DNA from: Purpureocillium takamizusanense
Taxonomy: Eukaryota > Ascomycota > Sordariomycetes > Hypocreales > Ophiocordycipitaceae
Assembly: GCF_022605165.1 (NCBI RefSeq)
Contig: NC_063068.1
Span: 3,162,001-3,226,000 of the forward strand
Direction of reading: 5' to 3'
Length of the DNA stretch: 64,000 nucleotides
The translations under genes and the position numbers were made by a program. Positions within the stretch are counted from its first letter, which is position 1. Each line of letters begins with the position of its first letter. Below the pieces are notes generated by a model, which saw only the letters and a program-made list of their open reading frames with translations, did no database searches and was not told where the DNA came from. Shown in pieces: positions 1 through 11,211 of this stretch.

Positions 1-682
1 TGTTTTGGGGGGGGGGGCTTTGGCAGCAGTAGACACAATTGAGGGAAGGATGGATGGACCAGTCTGCTGGTACTGGAACTGTATTATTACGCGACACACG
101 CGCGCCCTCGCTGTGCTGGAGCTCCAACGGGGCCGCCGCATTTCTTCCCTCCCCCCCGCGTTGGGGCCCTTTGTGGCTCGCCTGCTCCACACCAGCACCA
201 GCTACCGAAGTATCGCAACACGCGCGTAGCCACAAAAAAAGTACGAGGAAAGTAGCCTACCCTATAGCGCGCTGCATGCAATTGAATTGAATCAACGTCG
301 CATCGGCCGGCCATGTCCTTGAGATGACGACGCGCGCAATGGGCATACACGTACGTACTACGTAGTTTGTGCCACCATGATCCATCCGATTGATTACAGA
401 TGCACTCCCCTGCCCTCCATTGGGATGAACGTGGGGCCACTGCACTGCGCGGTGTGCTCTGTCGTCCATGAACCCATTTACACAAAGTACAGCAACGTAT
501 GTGTACTTCATACTGCATACTGTACGAAGTACATGCAGTCATGTGCCGCCAGCAGGAATACAACACCCTGCAGCCCCGACGACAAGTACAACTCACAACG
601 CGCTCGCTGCTGCTCTTTTGCACCCAAGCCTCTACTCGTTTTGTGCCCATGAGGTCAGACGGAGTGCTCAAACACCAGAGTA

Positions 683-723
683 TATTTATTGTACCAAGTA
701 CAGTATACTTTGTACAATAAATA
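683..723. repeat. Near-perfect inverted repeat (hairpin)
   Basis: Two 18-base arms, 683-700 and 706-723, are reverse complements with one mismatch and flank the 5-base spacer CAGTA. The left arm reads TATTTATTGTACCAAGTA. It is AT-rich in a GC-rich setting and lies in non-coding DNA. No target-site duplication was found next to it, so a miniature transposon is possible but unproven. Confidence 0.75.
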
Positions 724-1491
724 CCTGCTGGCCACCACTCCGTGCCATGAACAAACCCCTCTCCATTCTCGTGCCACCCGTTTGCTGCCACCAGATGCGA
801 CCAAGGAAGAAGGGGAAAAAAAAGAGAAGAGACTGTGGTCATGGTCGTTCCCGCGCCTGTGTTCAACGACAATGACACAAACACGCCGGTGCCCGCCCCG
901 TCCGCCCGCCTGCCCGCCCTCGCTCCGACTCCGTGCTCATCAAATACTAGAGCCAAAGTGGTGGCACAAGCAACCGCTCAACAAGACACAAGATGTGAAC
1001 ACAAGGAGCCTGGCGTCGAGAAGAGGTCGCCGTGAAATTTGGACGGATGGCAAGTCTCCAACGGAGTTGCCTGTCTGTGTGCGACGTTCAAGCCCGTGTG
1101 GCACCTCGTCTGTTGATATCCTCACGTCCTAGGGCTCATGAGCCAGCCATATCGTCTCATTTTATTGACCGTCTCCCATGCAAGGCCATCAACTAAAGTA
1201 CTCGTTAATGAGAACACGGGAAACGCGCAGAGATTGCAAGTGTCAGTTGAGCAGGTCGCTTACCGCAACGATGCGACGCCCATCAATATGTTTAGTTATG
1301 GTCATGCCTCCTTGTTCCGTATTCCGCTTCTCTCTCTGCTTTGGCGCGCGCTCATGAACACGAATAAGAACCCGTCTGCGAGTAAATAACACTCGCTTCT
1401 TATCGTCCTTCGTCTCATCTCATCCCATCTCCCCAATCAACCAGGCGACGGCCGCGCACACACGCCCGCCAGCCCCTCTCGCCCTGTTCAG

Positions 1492-1507
1492 CCCCCCCCC
1501 CCCCCCC
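1492..1507. repeat. Homopolymeric C run (16)
   Basis: Sixteen consecutive C in the upstream intergenic region. The length may be affected by sequencing error. Confidence 0.8.
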
Positions 1508-2037
1508 AAACATCAGACCATGATTCACAGCTGCGTGAAAAACTCTGTCAGCTGTCCGCACGGTTCAGTCATAGCCTGGCCCGGTTCTCCCGCCTGCTTC
1601 CCTAAACTCTGCCTGTTCCTCTCCTCTCCCTCTTCTCGCGATCTTTACCCAAACACCACCACACTCATTTCGCCAGCACCGCGACTTCTTCGTTGACAAA
1701 CACAACAACACATTCCCGCTCGTTACTCTCTCCGCGATAAGCAGAGGCCGGTGCAAGCAAGCACTAAAAGTATAATCCTCACAGAGGCGGTACGTACGCG
1801 AGTTGCCTTGCCCTCCCCTTCGCAGTCTGTTTCACCGGCGCGCCAGCCGTCTCGCAGGTGCCACATGGCACGAGACCAGGGCAAACTGCCAGTACCCTTC
1901 TTTCCCCTAACTCGCACGCCGATGATATTGACCCGAGAAGAAAGACCCAACTAACAGACTCGCTAGCATTCGCACTCTTTTCGTTATCAAAAAAACTCAA
2001 CGCCTCAACAGTCGTTCCTACAACGCGTAATCATCAA

Positions 2038-2096
2038 GTACGTACGCTCCTTGGCCCATCAACACTGTTGTGCTATCTCTGCTAACGATAGAACAG
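2038..2096 (+). other. Probable 5' UTR intron
   Basis: A GTACGT donor at 2038, a GCTAAC branch-like site at about 2081 and an AACAG acceptor ending at 2096 define a 59-bp intron, the same size class as the coding introns here. It lies 8 bases upstream of the ATG at 2105, so it would be spliced from the leader of that gene. Confidence 0.5.
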
Positions 2097-2104
2097 TGGC
2101 GAGT

Positions 2105-3886
2105 ATGAAAGGTTATGACTTCGAGCGTGTCGGAGAGGGCGGCGAGCACATCGCCGCCACCCGCTCCCGCAAGAAGGGCCTCCTCCTCGTGGTCAAGAAG
2201 CTCTTCTACGCAGGCGCCCTCCTCCTCGGCCTCGTTGCCTTTGTCATCGGCACTGCCGTCTTTGCCGCCCACTGCAGTACGTACATCAGAGAGAAAAAAA
2301 ACACACACCTCTCTCTCTCTTATTCCTCTCTGTTGCTGTTGTCATGAGTTTGGCTGCTGACGAGAACAGAGCGAAACGTGAATCCCGACGCGGAGCTCAT
2401 CCACGCCGAGCACATCGTCTCTGAGGCCGCCCACGAGCTCGTCGTCCGCGGCGAGGGCAGCAGCACCGAGTCCGGCGTCCTGTTTGACTCCCACGGTAAT
2501 GTCATTTCCACCAAGTTTGCCGCTTCCTCCGGTCTCGGCACTGCCGTCGCCTCGACCGCGTGGCCCAACGGTACCGCTGGCACCACCGGTTACGGCTCCT
2601 CGTCGTCCGTTGCCGCCGCCACTACCTCTGTCCAGAGCGAGACGGAGGCGCCCGTTGGCGTCAGCGTCCCAGTCTCGTAAGTACCCACACCAGTCTTTGA
2701 TGCGTTCAACGTGAGAGAGAGAGTGTGAATGTGTATGAGAGAGAGGAGATAGAGAGAGAGCGCGGTGCTGACGTGTGTGAGCAGGACCCAGACGGCCGTC
2801 TCGACCATCTACAGCATTCGTACGACCAAGAAGACGACAACCATCCTCGCCGGCACCACCAACCTGACCACGTACGTGACCGTCTCTCCGGACTCGGCTG
2901 AGCCGACTGGCTGCTCCGCAGGCCATGCCACCACCACCATGACCCTCTTCGTCACCGTCTCGCCCATCGAGGAGACGGCGTACAGCAGCAGCAGCAGCAG
3001 CACCGACGCGTCATACACAAACGGCCTCCCGGACGTTACCCTCACGCACACCTACACCGCCCTGCTCACCCAGGCGTCCCTCACCAACGGGCTTCCCGGC
3101 GTGACCGTGACGGGCGAGCCCCAGACGGAGACGAACGCGCAGACCCTCGTCTCGTACACGAGCGGCCTGCCCGACGCCACCGTCTCAGGAGACGCCTCGA
3201 CCGTCACCGACGTCAAGACCGGCACGTCGTCGTCGTCGTCTCCCTCTGCCCCGGGCTCCGAGACCATTACCGTCACCATCACGGACCTCTGGGGCACCGG
3301 CTCCCCCTCGACCGGCAGCGCGCCGCCGCCGCCGCCCCTGACCGTCGTGACGGGAACGTTCACCACCCGAAAGACGGTGACCAAGACCGCCACCGTGACG
3401 CAAAGGTCTAGCTTGGACATCATCACCGTCACCATCACGGACCTGTACGGCAGACCGACGCAGACGGCCAGCGCCGCGGGCTCGAGCTCGAGCTCGACGA
3501 GCACCGGCGTGAGCGCCTACTCCTCCATGCTGGGGGCGATCGGCACCGCGTCCACGTCGTCAGCGTCGCTTCCCGTGCCGCCTGCCACCACCGTCGTCGT
3601 GACCCAGACCGTCACCGAGACCGAGACTGACGGCGCCGCCGTCACAACCTCTTCCACCTCCCCTTCGTCCTCTACTACTGCTACCCTCGTCACTGTCCGC
3701 GTGCCGGGCACCGGCAACGCCACCGTCAGTAGCACCGCCAGCGTGGGCTTCCCGACCTTCACCCCACCCGTCGTCGTCTCCGAAGGTGCGAGGAAGCCGA
3801 ACCCCCAAGCCTGGGGTAACTCCAAGGGCTCCGGATGGATGAGCTGCACCGTCATGCTCGTCGCCGTCGCCATGTGCCTCCTTTGA
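2105..3886 (+). CDS. Ser/Thr-rich single-pass surface protein, uncharacterised
   Basis: Exons 2105-2276, 2370-2676 and 2785-3886 give 526 residues. The introns start GTACGT and GTAAGT, and the second contains a GA/TG-rich tract. A basic stretch (RSRKK, then KK) precedes one strongly hydrophobic segment at about residues 30-55, suggesting a type II membrane anchor rather than a cleaved signal peptide. The rest is dominated by Ser, Thr, Val and Pro and should be heavily O-glycosylated. Internal repeats are visible: three NGLP or SGLP units (NGLPDVT, NGLPGVT, SGLPDAT) and two copies of ITVTITDL followed by WG or YG. The C terminus ends in a hydrophobic stretch (VMLVAVAMCLL) that resembles a GPI-attachment signal, although a GPI signal combined with an uncleaved N-terminal anchor would be odd. 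I do not recognise the family. A wall or plasma-membrane surface role is inference. Confidence 0.8.
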
Positions 3887-5118
3887 GCACGTGCACGTAC
3901 CGGAGGGAGAAACGTTTTCGTTTCCTTCCCCCTTTCCCGCTCGAGTTTGGCGACCAGCTGCTATTTGCTGCAGTCGCCGATGGATGGGCCAAGGATGGGA
4001 AAAAGCGTGGGTTTCTGACAAGGCGGCCTTTACGCCTGCCTGGGTTTACTAGTTTCCCCCTTCCACTCCCCCTTTTACTTCCTTCTTCTCTCTAATCAGA
4101 ACCCCGGGGCCTTTTGTGTGGAATTTCTTTTCTTTTCTTCATGATGCACTCGCTTGGGTCTTTCGTAATAATGCTTCGGTAGAAAATGACGGAGAGTATG
4201 GAAGACGGGATGGATATGGGGAGAGAGAGAGAGAGAGGCTTTCAAAGAGGGACGCACTTGACCTTTCTCTCTTAGAAAGCCGTGATCAGAAGAAACAACA
4301 AGTCTATTTGACATTGTTCGCATTGTGAAAAGCATGTTCGACGGCACTTGTACTGACTTCTTCTTGCGTGAACCAAATACTGGGCGGGACGCGTGGGAGT
4401 GATGACTGACATGTATGCGCAGAGGGACAGTCACAGCCCCAAGACATGCAACCATTCGCAGAGTCTTCATCGATGCCACGACGTGCCCCAACCCAGCCCA
4501 AACGAAGAACACCCCATGACATTTGCACAGAGAGAGTGCGTGGGTAAAAGCAGCTTCGTAAACGCCGTTTGCATTTGCACTACATGCTAATCAGACGACC
4601 CGCCCCTTGCTTGGCCCTGAGAAAACGACAGCCGAGAAGCTCCTCCGACTAGTAGGAGCCGTAATGACAAACATAATAAACAAAACAACGTGATCCGTAG
4701 CCAGGCCGCAATGCGGCGCTTTTTCTACACGGTGCAACCGAACCCGCCGTAAACGCCTTTCTCGCCTATCCAACCGACAGAAACCGACCGACCGACCGAC
4801 ACCCCGTCCGTGCCGTTGCGACGCCGTGCAAAGCCAAGCCTGTTTGCCCTGCTCTACCCTCCTCTGCCTCTCTCTCCCTCTCTCCCGCTCTCTCTGTCTC
4901 TGTCTCTGTTTGTCTTTGACGTACGCGTCAATTCTTCAGGCATCACATTACGCGTTGGCACGACTCGGGTGCGCATCGCGGACGCTGAGCCGTTCGAGGC
5001 CAAACTGAGACTGCCATCGTGCCGCCTGCTCGTCTCGCCACTTTCTGGGCTGGCGGCGCTCCCTCCACCGCGGCTCTGTGGCCGTCGCGGCGTCGACTGT
5101 CCTAGGCGTGGAGATGGA
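3887..5118. other. Convergent intergenic region
   Basis: This lies between the 3' ends of the surface-protein gene and CEG1. It contains T/C-rich sequence after 3900, a short GA microsatellite at 4220-4238, GACC repeats near 4785-4800 and a CT-rich stretch near 4855-4915. No supportable gene was seen; it is probably the two 3' UTRs. Confidence 0.6.
4220..4238. repeat. (GA)n microsatellite
   Basis: About nine GA units in the convergent intergenic region. Confidence 0.7.
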
Positions 5119-6379
5119 CTACCGCCCTCCTCGCCTGGCGTCCTGCTCGGCGGCCTGGCGGGCCTTCCAGCTGTCGCGGATGGTGCCCGCCGCGCGGAGG
5201 AGGTCCTGGTCGCACACGCGGTCGTTGATGCTATCGAGGACGCTCGTCACGGTGCTCTTATGGTTCGCCTCGCTCTTGTCGTCCCTGAAACGGATCATGC
5301 GCCACCGGCCGTGCTCGTCCTGGTTGCACTCGATGATGCGATCGTTGATCGGGTCGCCTAGGCCCTTGAGCACCTCCCACTCGTCCTCGGTCAGGTGCAG
5401 GTCGTTGAAGGTCTCGTAACGCTCCGGTCCGCTGTCGCCGCGGAACACCAGCAATTCCGCGTGCGGCAGGCTGTCGTAGTCGATAAAGGGCTCCGTGATG
5501 CCCCCGCGTTGCTCTTCCTCGTCGGGGTCGACCAGCGGGAAATTAAGCCTGATGCGAAAATCAATGGTGTTCTCCTCGGGCGGCTTCCACTTAAGAATGT
5601 GCGGGTCCGTGCCGTGCTTGTACGGCGTGTTGCGACACGTAAAGATGAGTCCGTCGTTGCCATGCTTCAGGCCGGGCAGCACCTGCTTGAACATCATCTC
5701 GATGCCGTAGCCGAGCTGGAAGGGTTTCATCTCGACGAAAAAGGGTTGGAATCGCAGCTCGTCCGGGAAGTCCTTGAACAGTTTCTTGTACGGCGTGTAC
5801 AGCCGCTCTCTGAAGTAGGCGAGCCGTTTGTCTAGCGTGCGGTCCATCAGCTTGTTGCCGTCCATGACGAGGCAGTCGAAGACGAGAAACCGGGGCTCCT
5901 TCTTGCCGCTGGGCAGGCTGTCCCACACGAGCTCGCCGTCTATAAGGGTCGCCGAGTGGAATGCTGTGGCGTCGCCCTCGAGCGGAAAGTGGAGGTTTCG
6001 GTTGGTGATGAACCAGTAGTCGTTCTTGCGGTCAATTAGATAGTGAGTCTCATTGCCGGCTTCGTCTTCAGTCGAGTACAGGAGGTACCGGATGCCGTCT
6101 GACTTTTCGCAAACATAGTAACTGTAGCGAGTCCGCCGCGCGTCAGCAAACACGCGCCTCTCACGATCTGCCTCGAGGACACAGGGCCACGTACTCTTGC
6201 TTGGTGAGCTCCTCGAGATGTTTCCGCGCGAAGCTGACGGGTTGCGCCCCGGGGAAGCCCGTCTGGTGCCGGCCCAGAAGCTCCGCAACCTCCTTACGCA
6301 TTGTGTAGAGCAACTGGCCCTCGGCACGGACGCCGGGCTCGGAGATGGAGGCGATTTGATCGCCCGACGACGGATCCAT
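5119..6379 (-). CDS. CEG1: mRNA-capping enzyme subunit alpha (mRNA guanylyltransferase)
   Basis: The enzyme transfers GMP from GTP to the 5'-diphosphate end of nascent RNA polymerase II transcripts, in the nucleus with the RNA triphosphatase subunit. Exons 6195-6379 and 5119-6121 are separated by a 73-bp GTACGT intron and give 395 residues. The join restores LTKQDYYVCEKSDGIRYLL, in which KSDG is nucleotidyltransferase motif I and K68 the GMP-accepting lysine. Other superfamily motifs follow in order: TLIDGELVWD (III), NDGLIFTC (IV), HILKWKP (V) and WRMIRFRDDK (VI). The start at 6379 gives a short N terminus (MDPSSGDQ) followed by the conserved FPGAQPVSFARKH, as in yeast Ceg1. The open frame continues upstream of the ATG, but that part is not conserved-looking. 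At 395 residues it is somewhat shorter than yeast Ceg1 (459). Confidence 0.95.
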
Positions 6380-7334
6380 GGCTGCTGGCTGGGGTTGGAG
6401 TACGCGCGTTCATGAGCTGAGCCAGAGGCGCAGCAGCAGCAGGGAGGCGCCGGATGGATGCGCGCGCGTCGGGGTGCTCGGCTCGTGGTCGATGTGCGCA
6501 GTTTCAGATTGATGCTCGATGTGGTCGCGGTCGTCAGGAGCGGCCACCAAGCGCCGGCATCACCAAGGCACGGCGCGTGGGGAGAGTGCATGCGACGAGG
6601 TTGTTTGTCGAGGCTGCGATGGCGTCGAGGCGCGCTCCGTCGCTGCTTTTGTTCGCAAGCCAACCTTATCGATAACTAACTCACTTTCCCCCTACGTACC
6701 ATAGAGGTAGCCTATTATACTCGGCACTAGTTAAGGAGCTGCCAACCTTGGTACAAAGGTACTACTCCGTACAGAACTGCGTAATACGTACGTGCTACGT
6801 ACCACTCCCCCAGGTCTCAAGTTATTAGTGCCTGTCGTGCCATGCCAGAGATGTTGCAGTCCGTGTTATTGACTCGACAGAACAATAGACTACTAATGTA
6901 AAAACGCTCTCTTTCCCGCTGTTCCTTCTCTGGCGCCATCTCGAGCCCTCAAAGAACCTAAGAAAAAAAAAGCATGTATCGTCAAAATGTATGCGCGTCC
7001 CTCCTTCGCGCCCCCCCAGTGTTTTCATTTCAAGCGTTCAAAGGAAATTTTGCTGCTCTACTGCAACATGCTGTCGGCCGCTGCGCCGCGCGACGTGGCT
7101 TGAACCGCGCGGCTCACACCACCACCACTACCACCACCACCACCACCACTACCGCGTGCAGCCCCCTGACCCTTTGCAGGAGAAAGCAGCCGCGCCTGCG
7201 GCTTCGCCCCGGAATGTCAACATCTCGCCTGTCACCCAGCCTTCAGCCTACCAAAGGTGTCGTGGTTCTCCGGCTGGCCCATCTGACTTCCAGTCTCCAA
7301 GCAGGCAGGAAATGTGCTGCCCCCCAGGGTCGGC
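6380..7334. other. Spacer between CEG1 start and SNX41 end
   Basis: Both neighbours are on the minus strand, so this should hold the CEG1 promoter and the SNX41 3' UTR. The part next to CEG1 is GC-rich; 6680-6830 has several TACGTA-type palindromes; 7115-7152 is an ACC microsatellite. No conserved reading frame was found. Confidence 0.6.
7115..7152. repeat. (ACC)n microsatellite
   Basis: A run of CAC/ACC triplets with two CTA interruptions, in the 3' flank of SNX41. Confidence 0.75.
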
Positions 7335-9433
7335 CTAAGTCTCCTCTATCTTGTCGACTTCTGCACGCGCCTCTTCCCACTGCTGCCTGCTCTTCTTGGC
7401 CCACTCGATCTGGCTCTTCGCATATGCAAGCTATGGACATGTCAGTTTCTGTAGCATGAGCCCGTCAGGCAGTCATCAAATCAAGACGCACCATGTACCG
7501 TCGCACGTCGTCTTCCTTGTCCTTTTGGAACCGCTTCATGTCCTTGAGGACGCTGGCGCTCGCCTCCTTGACGTCCCGCTCCGAAGCCACCTGCGCCTGC
7601 TCCAGCTGCCCAATCGATTCCCTCGTCTTGCCGATTGCGTCCCGACGCGTGCGCTCGGGGTCGACGTCAACGACCCCTTGGACCGCGTGGCGGATGGGCC
7701 CGAAAATCTTGTTAGTGATTGAGTTTCCGCTTGGCATCTTCCTGTGCGTCACGCTCGCGCTCCGCTCCGGCAGGCCTTGGCTCGCAGACGGCGGCGGCGG
7801 TGAGAAGTCCCCGTGCGTCGGCGGGAAGTCGGAATCGATGGACTCGGTATCCTCCTGACCTCCCTCGCGCCGGTGCTGCGACGCAGGCTCCTTAAGACTG
7901 GCCGAGCGCTTGGGCGGCGGGGAAATTTGTTGGCTGCTCGACAGGTACTGCTCGATGCGCCTGGCCTCGGCCTCGCTACGCTCGAGCTGGTCCAAGAGGG
8001 CTCTCTTCTTGTTCAGCTCTTCCGTCGTCAGGTCTTGCTGGACACGCTTGAGCACCCGGTACCTCAGCACGCTTCGCACGACGCCCGCAAACTGCGCGTT
8101 CTCCCTCATCGGTTCGGCGAAACTGGCGCCCAGGGATCCCGAGAGTTCCTCCGTGGCAATATAAGACAGGTCCGCTGCCTGGCCGACTCTCTCAATCGCA
8201 GGGCCTAGAGAGGGGGCTTGCTCCGACAAGGCGAACGCGTTGTATCTGGAGCCCAGCTCACACAAATCTGCTGCGAGAGACGACAAGTGGCTGAGGGTCC
8301 TGCGGTTGACCTTTTCCATGGGGCCCATGAGAAGCTGCTCCAATTCCTTAATTGACGCTTCGTAGGCGATAAAGTACGGGTCAAGCTCCTGCTCGCTCTG
8401 GTTCCGCGACTCGGGTGGGAATCGGCCGAGGACGTTGGCGCCGGGCTGGAGGGACGGCGCCGAATTGACATCTCCAGCTGTTGTCTTGAGCTTGGCAGAG
8501 CTTGCCGGTATGGGGAGGTAGCTGTGTGCGGGCGTAGGATTCGCGGTATCCAGCGGAGGCGCCTTGAGCACCGACTTTGGGATAGACGAGATGGGATGGG
8601 AGTGGAGGACTTCGCTCTGTGCGACACATTAGAAACTTGACACGTAGCCCTCGAGCTCATAGAAACCGCGCTACGCACCCAGCTCGCATTGGGATCGAGG
8701 AACCTCCACCACACGCCGTCGTTCCTAACCGCTTCCATCCGGCGACAGCGATTTAGGAACACGGCCAGCATGCGCTTCCGCAAGTCGATGATCTGCTGAT
8801 CTTGCTTGGCGCTGGTGGGCTTCGCGGCATAGTCGGCCATGGTATGCTTCTCTGGTATGGGAGGAATGATGAGAGTCGGGTGTAGACGGGTCAGGGCATC
8901 GCGGAGAGACGCGAACTCGGAGTATCGGCGTCGCACTTCGAGGTCCTGTGGCCATCCGTTAGCTAAAGGGAGCCGCGGATGAAAATGGGACTCGCAAAAG
9001 AGCGTACCCCAGTTCGAATGGTGTAGACGATGTATCTGCCGCCACTCTCAAGGCTCTTTCCAGCGTCGGTTATCATGATGGGCAGGTCGGGGTTCTCGTA
9101 GAGTATCTGCTCTATGCGGCTGCTATAGCCGCCCGGCTTCCGCCGAGGGGCCGACTCCTCAGCGGCAACGACCTCCTGGGGGGTCTCCCTAGACTCGGCG
9201 CCATGCCCGAATGCCGGCTGTTCATCGTCGCTCCCAGAGGTCGGGGTATGAGGGGCGTCGAAGGAACGATCTTGACTGCGGCGTCAGTGTCTTGTTGGCG
9301 GTACGAGCGGCAGCAGTAACTGAGACTCACACTCGCGGGACGTCGGCGACGTTGGGTTTGCCGACGACGAGGTGGTTGAGTCGCGGCGATCGAAGCTGGT
9401 CCCGTACGGGTTGTTATCTTCGTCGTTCCACAT
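7335..9433 (-). CDS. SNX41: Sorting nexin SNX41 (PX-BAR, Atg20/Snx41 family)
   Basis: Five exons: 9333-9433, 9008-9275, 8679-8945, 7492-8616 and 7335-7430. Introns are 57, 62, 62 and 61 bp, and the product is 618 residues. The protein starts MWNDEDNNPYGTSFDRRDS, as fungal Snx41/Atg20 proteins do. A PX domain at about residues 85-215 has the phosphoinositide-binding RRYSEF, the PPIPEKH turn and the FLNRC helix. The C-terminal half has long charged helices (QDLTTEELNKKRALLDQLE, then MKRFQKDKEDDVRRYM and AYAKSQIEWAKK) typical of the BAR coiled coil, with a Ser/Pro-rich loop between them. The family binds PI3P on endosomes, recycles SNAREs and assists selective autophagy in complex with Snx4. The first intron uses GTGTGA, a less common donor, and is the least certain join. 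Calling it Snx41 rather than Atg20 rests on overall resemblance. Confidence 0.92.
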
Positions 9434-11211
9434 GATGGCGGGGGCTTCGGGGCTGGGGACAGTCGACGGCCCGGACAAGAAGGCGGGCAGAGATGCTGCT
9501 GCGCTTGATCGCGGGCGGAAGACGGGATGCGGATCGGCCGCGAGACGGCGAAGCTCGAGGATTCCGGAGCTGCTGCTGGTGCCGGGTGTCGCGGGGTTGG
9601 GGATGCAGGGCGCAGGTCCGCGCGACTAGCTGCGATGACGGATTGACGAGTAAGACGATCGATGATGGGATGTCACGGCAAGAAGAGCACAGCGGGGGCA
9701 GTCGCCATTCTCCAGCGGGTAGAGTAGAGGCGTGGCGGGCGAACTGCAGAGGCGAGGGATGACGACGACGTAATGGTACTGCGCAGGTGAGGATGCAGAG
9801 AGGTCGGGCCGGTGGCACTGGGATGCCGGGGTAGCTTATGTGGCCGCGGGCTGGAGGAGTCGTCGACGGCCGCCGCCTTTGGTGGAGTGGAGGTCACTGG
9901 TTGCGCCGCCGCATGGACGGTGGTCGCTGGGCGGTCGCTGAAGGTACGTGGCCGGCTGGAGGTGGAAGGTGAGGGAGGTACGAACGCGGGATACATGGAA
10001 GGTACTTGCGCCTGGTTCGCCGGAGCTCCGGATCTGGCTGGGGCACGGGTGAAGCAGAGGTACCCGATGTCCACTGGGCCCACCGATGCAGGTGGGCGAG
10101 GGCGGGTGCGGCACCAGGCCTTCCAGCCCAGTGGACGGGAGGCTCTGTGCCAGCGGCCCAGTGGAGTGGATCAGCGGCCAGCTCGAGTGTAGGGAGGCAC
10201 CACCTCTAGGGTATTATCTTGTTGGGTCGGTTAGGTACGTTGCTTAGTTCACTAATTGTGCAAGGCAAATAGCAGGGGCAACTGCCTTGTGCAGAGGCGA
10301 TGACGATGCGCACGAACCATCAATCTGGCCCTCGTCAGCCACGCACCAGCCACAGTCGGGCGAGCTCATATCCCAGAGGCATCTTATTACCGCCAACCCT
10401 TCCCTGGTAATCTCACTGCAACACTTTGCCTATTACACGCATCGCCGGGCTGGCGTCGTCTGAGCGCTGAACGCGACCGTGTATATTACAGAGTGGCACT
10501 GATTTTTTCTCTTCAATCCCTCATGATGTCATGCTTGAGCGATGATGTGCTAATGTGGTCGCGTCGCTCCCAACCCTCGGTTTCACTCCTTCGTTGCAGA
10601 CCATGCACAAGCCCAGCAAACTAGCGACGTCTACCTCCTCCGTCACGCACGGGTGGCCGGCATATGACGTCCTGTGGATTTTTCAAGAACTTCAAGAAGC
10701 GGTGTTTTGCCGTTTGCTCGACTGATGAGGAGGCAGGACATGTCCCTATGGGCGAACTTTGGCGTTGGCATGGCTCCACGCCCATGGTCCAACTGACACA
10801 TTACTACACCTTGCTTCGTTCACTGAATGATTTCAGACATTCGCTACACACCAGAAATGGTGAATTTGGGTCTCTGTGGGGCGCAGCTATACGAGCAGTT
10901 ACCAGCCGTGTCTTCTCTACGGACAAGAACCTCAACTGGTACATACAGCGTCCTGAACCTCTGCAAGGTCCTGCAACCGAAGCAAGCTGCTTCCCCGATT
11001 CCATACCTGTTATTGTCAACCGATAGCAATACTCTTCTTGTCTGTTGCGTCAGGCGCTGCACGCCCCAGGCGTTTACGGCCTAACCGACGGTTGAGGTCC
11101 TGGCAGTCTGACCTGCAGTCTGGCGGCGACTCGAGCCCAGACAGAGACGAGGTCGACGGAATCCAATGGCTGGCGTAGGGACCTCCTGTCAGCAGCGTCA
11201 GTCTGCGTCTG
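9434..11211. other. SNX41 upstream region and flank of the 11.2 kb gene
   Basis: The half next to SNX41 (to about 10200) is GC-rich, with many overlapping open frames but no conserved content. The half from 10200 has a more mixed composition. A 120-codon ATG frame at 10664-11026 (+) has no recognisable domain and I do not call it a gene. Confidence 0.5.

Larger units (their letters stand above)
1..2037. other. Gene-free left edge and upstream region of the 2.1 kb gene
   Basis: No reading frame here has conserved content, although a 289-codon open frame runs through 87-956 on the minus strand. The stretch holds a strong hairpin at 683-723, a run of 16 C at 1492-1507, and several short GTAC-containing palindromes around 350-545. 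The last few hundred bases are rich in pyrimidines and CAAC/CACC words, as fungal promoters and 5' leaders usually are, and lead into a probable 5' UTR intron at 2038-2096. Confidence 0.6.

Noticed and set aside
87..956. 289-codon minus-strand open frame
   Set aside because: It does not start with a well-supported ATG, its residues are Cys/Trp/Arg-rich without domain structure, and it runs through the hairpin at 683-723. It looks like chance openness in GC-rich DNA.
5391..5663. Open frames on both strands inside CEG1
   Set aside because: They are shadows of the CEG1 coding frame; the same applies to long antisense frames inside CTR9, PAN1 and the LRR gene.
10664..11026. 120-codon ATG frame between SNX41 and the membrane-protein gene
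   Set aside because: No domain, codon use unlike the neighbouring genes, and overlapping minus-strand frames of similar quality.
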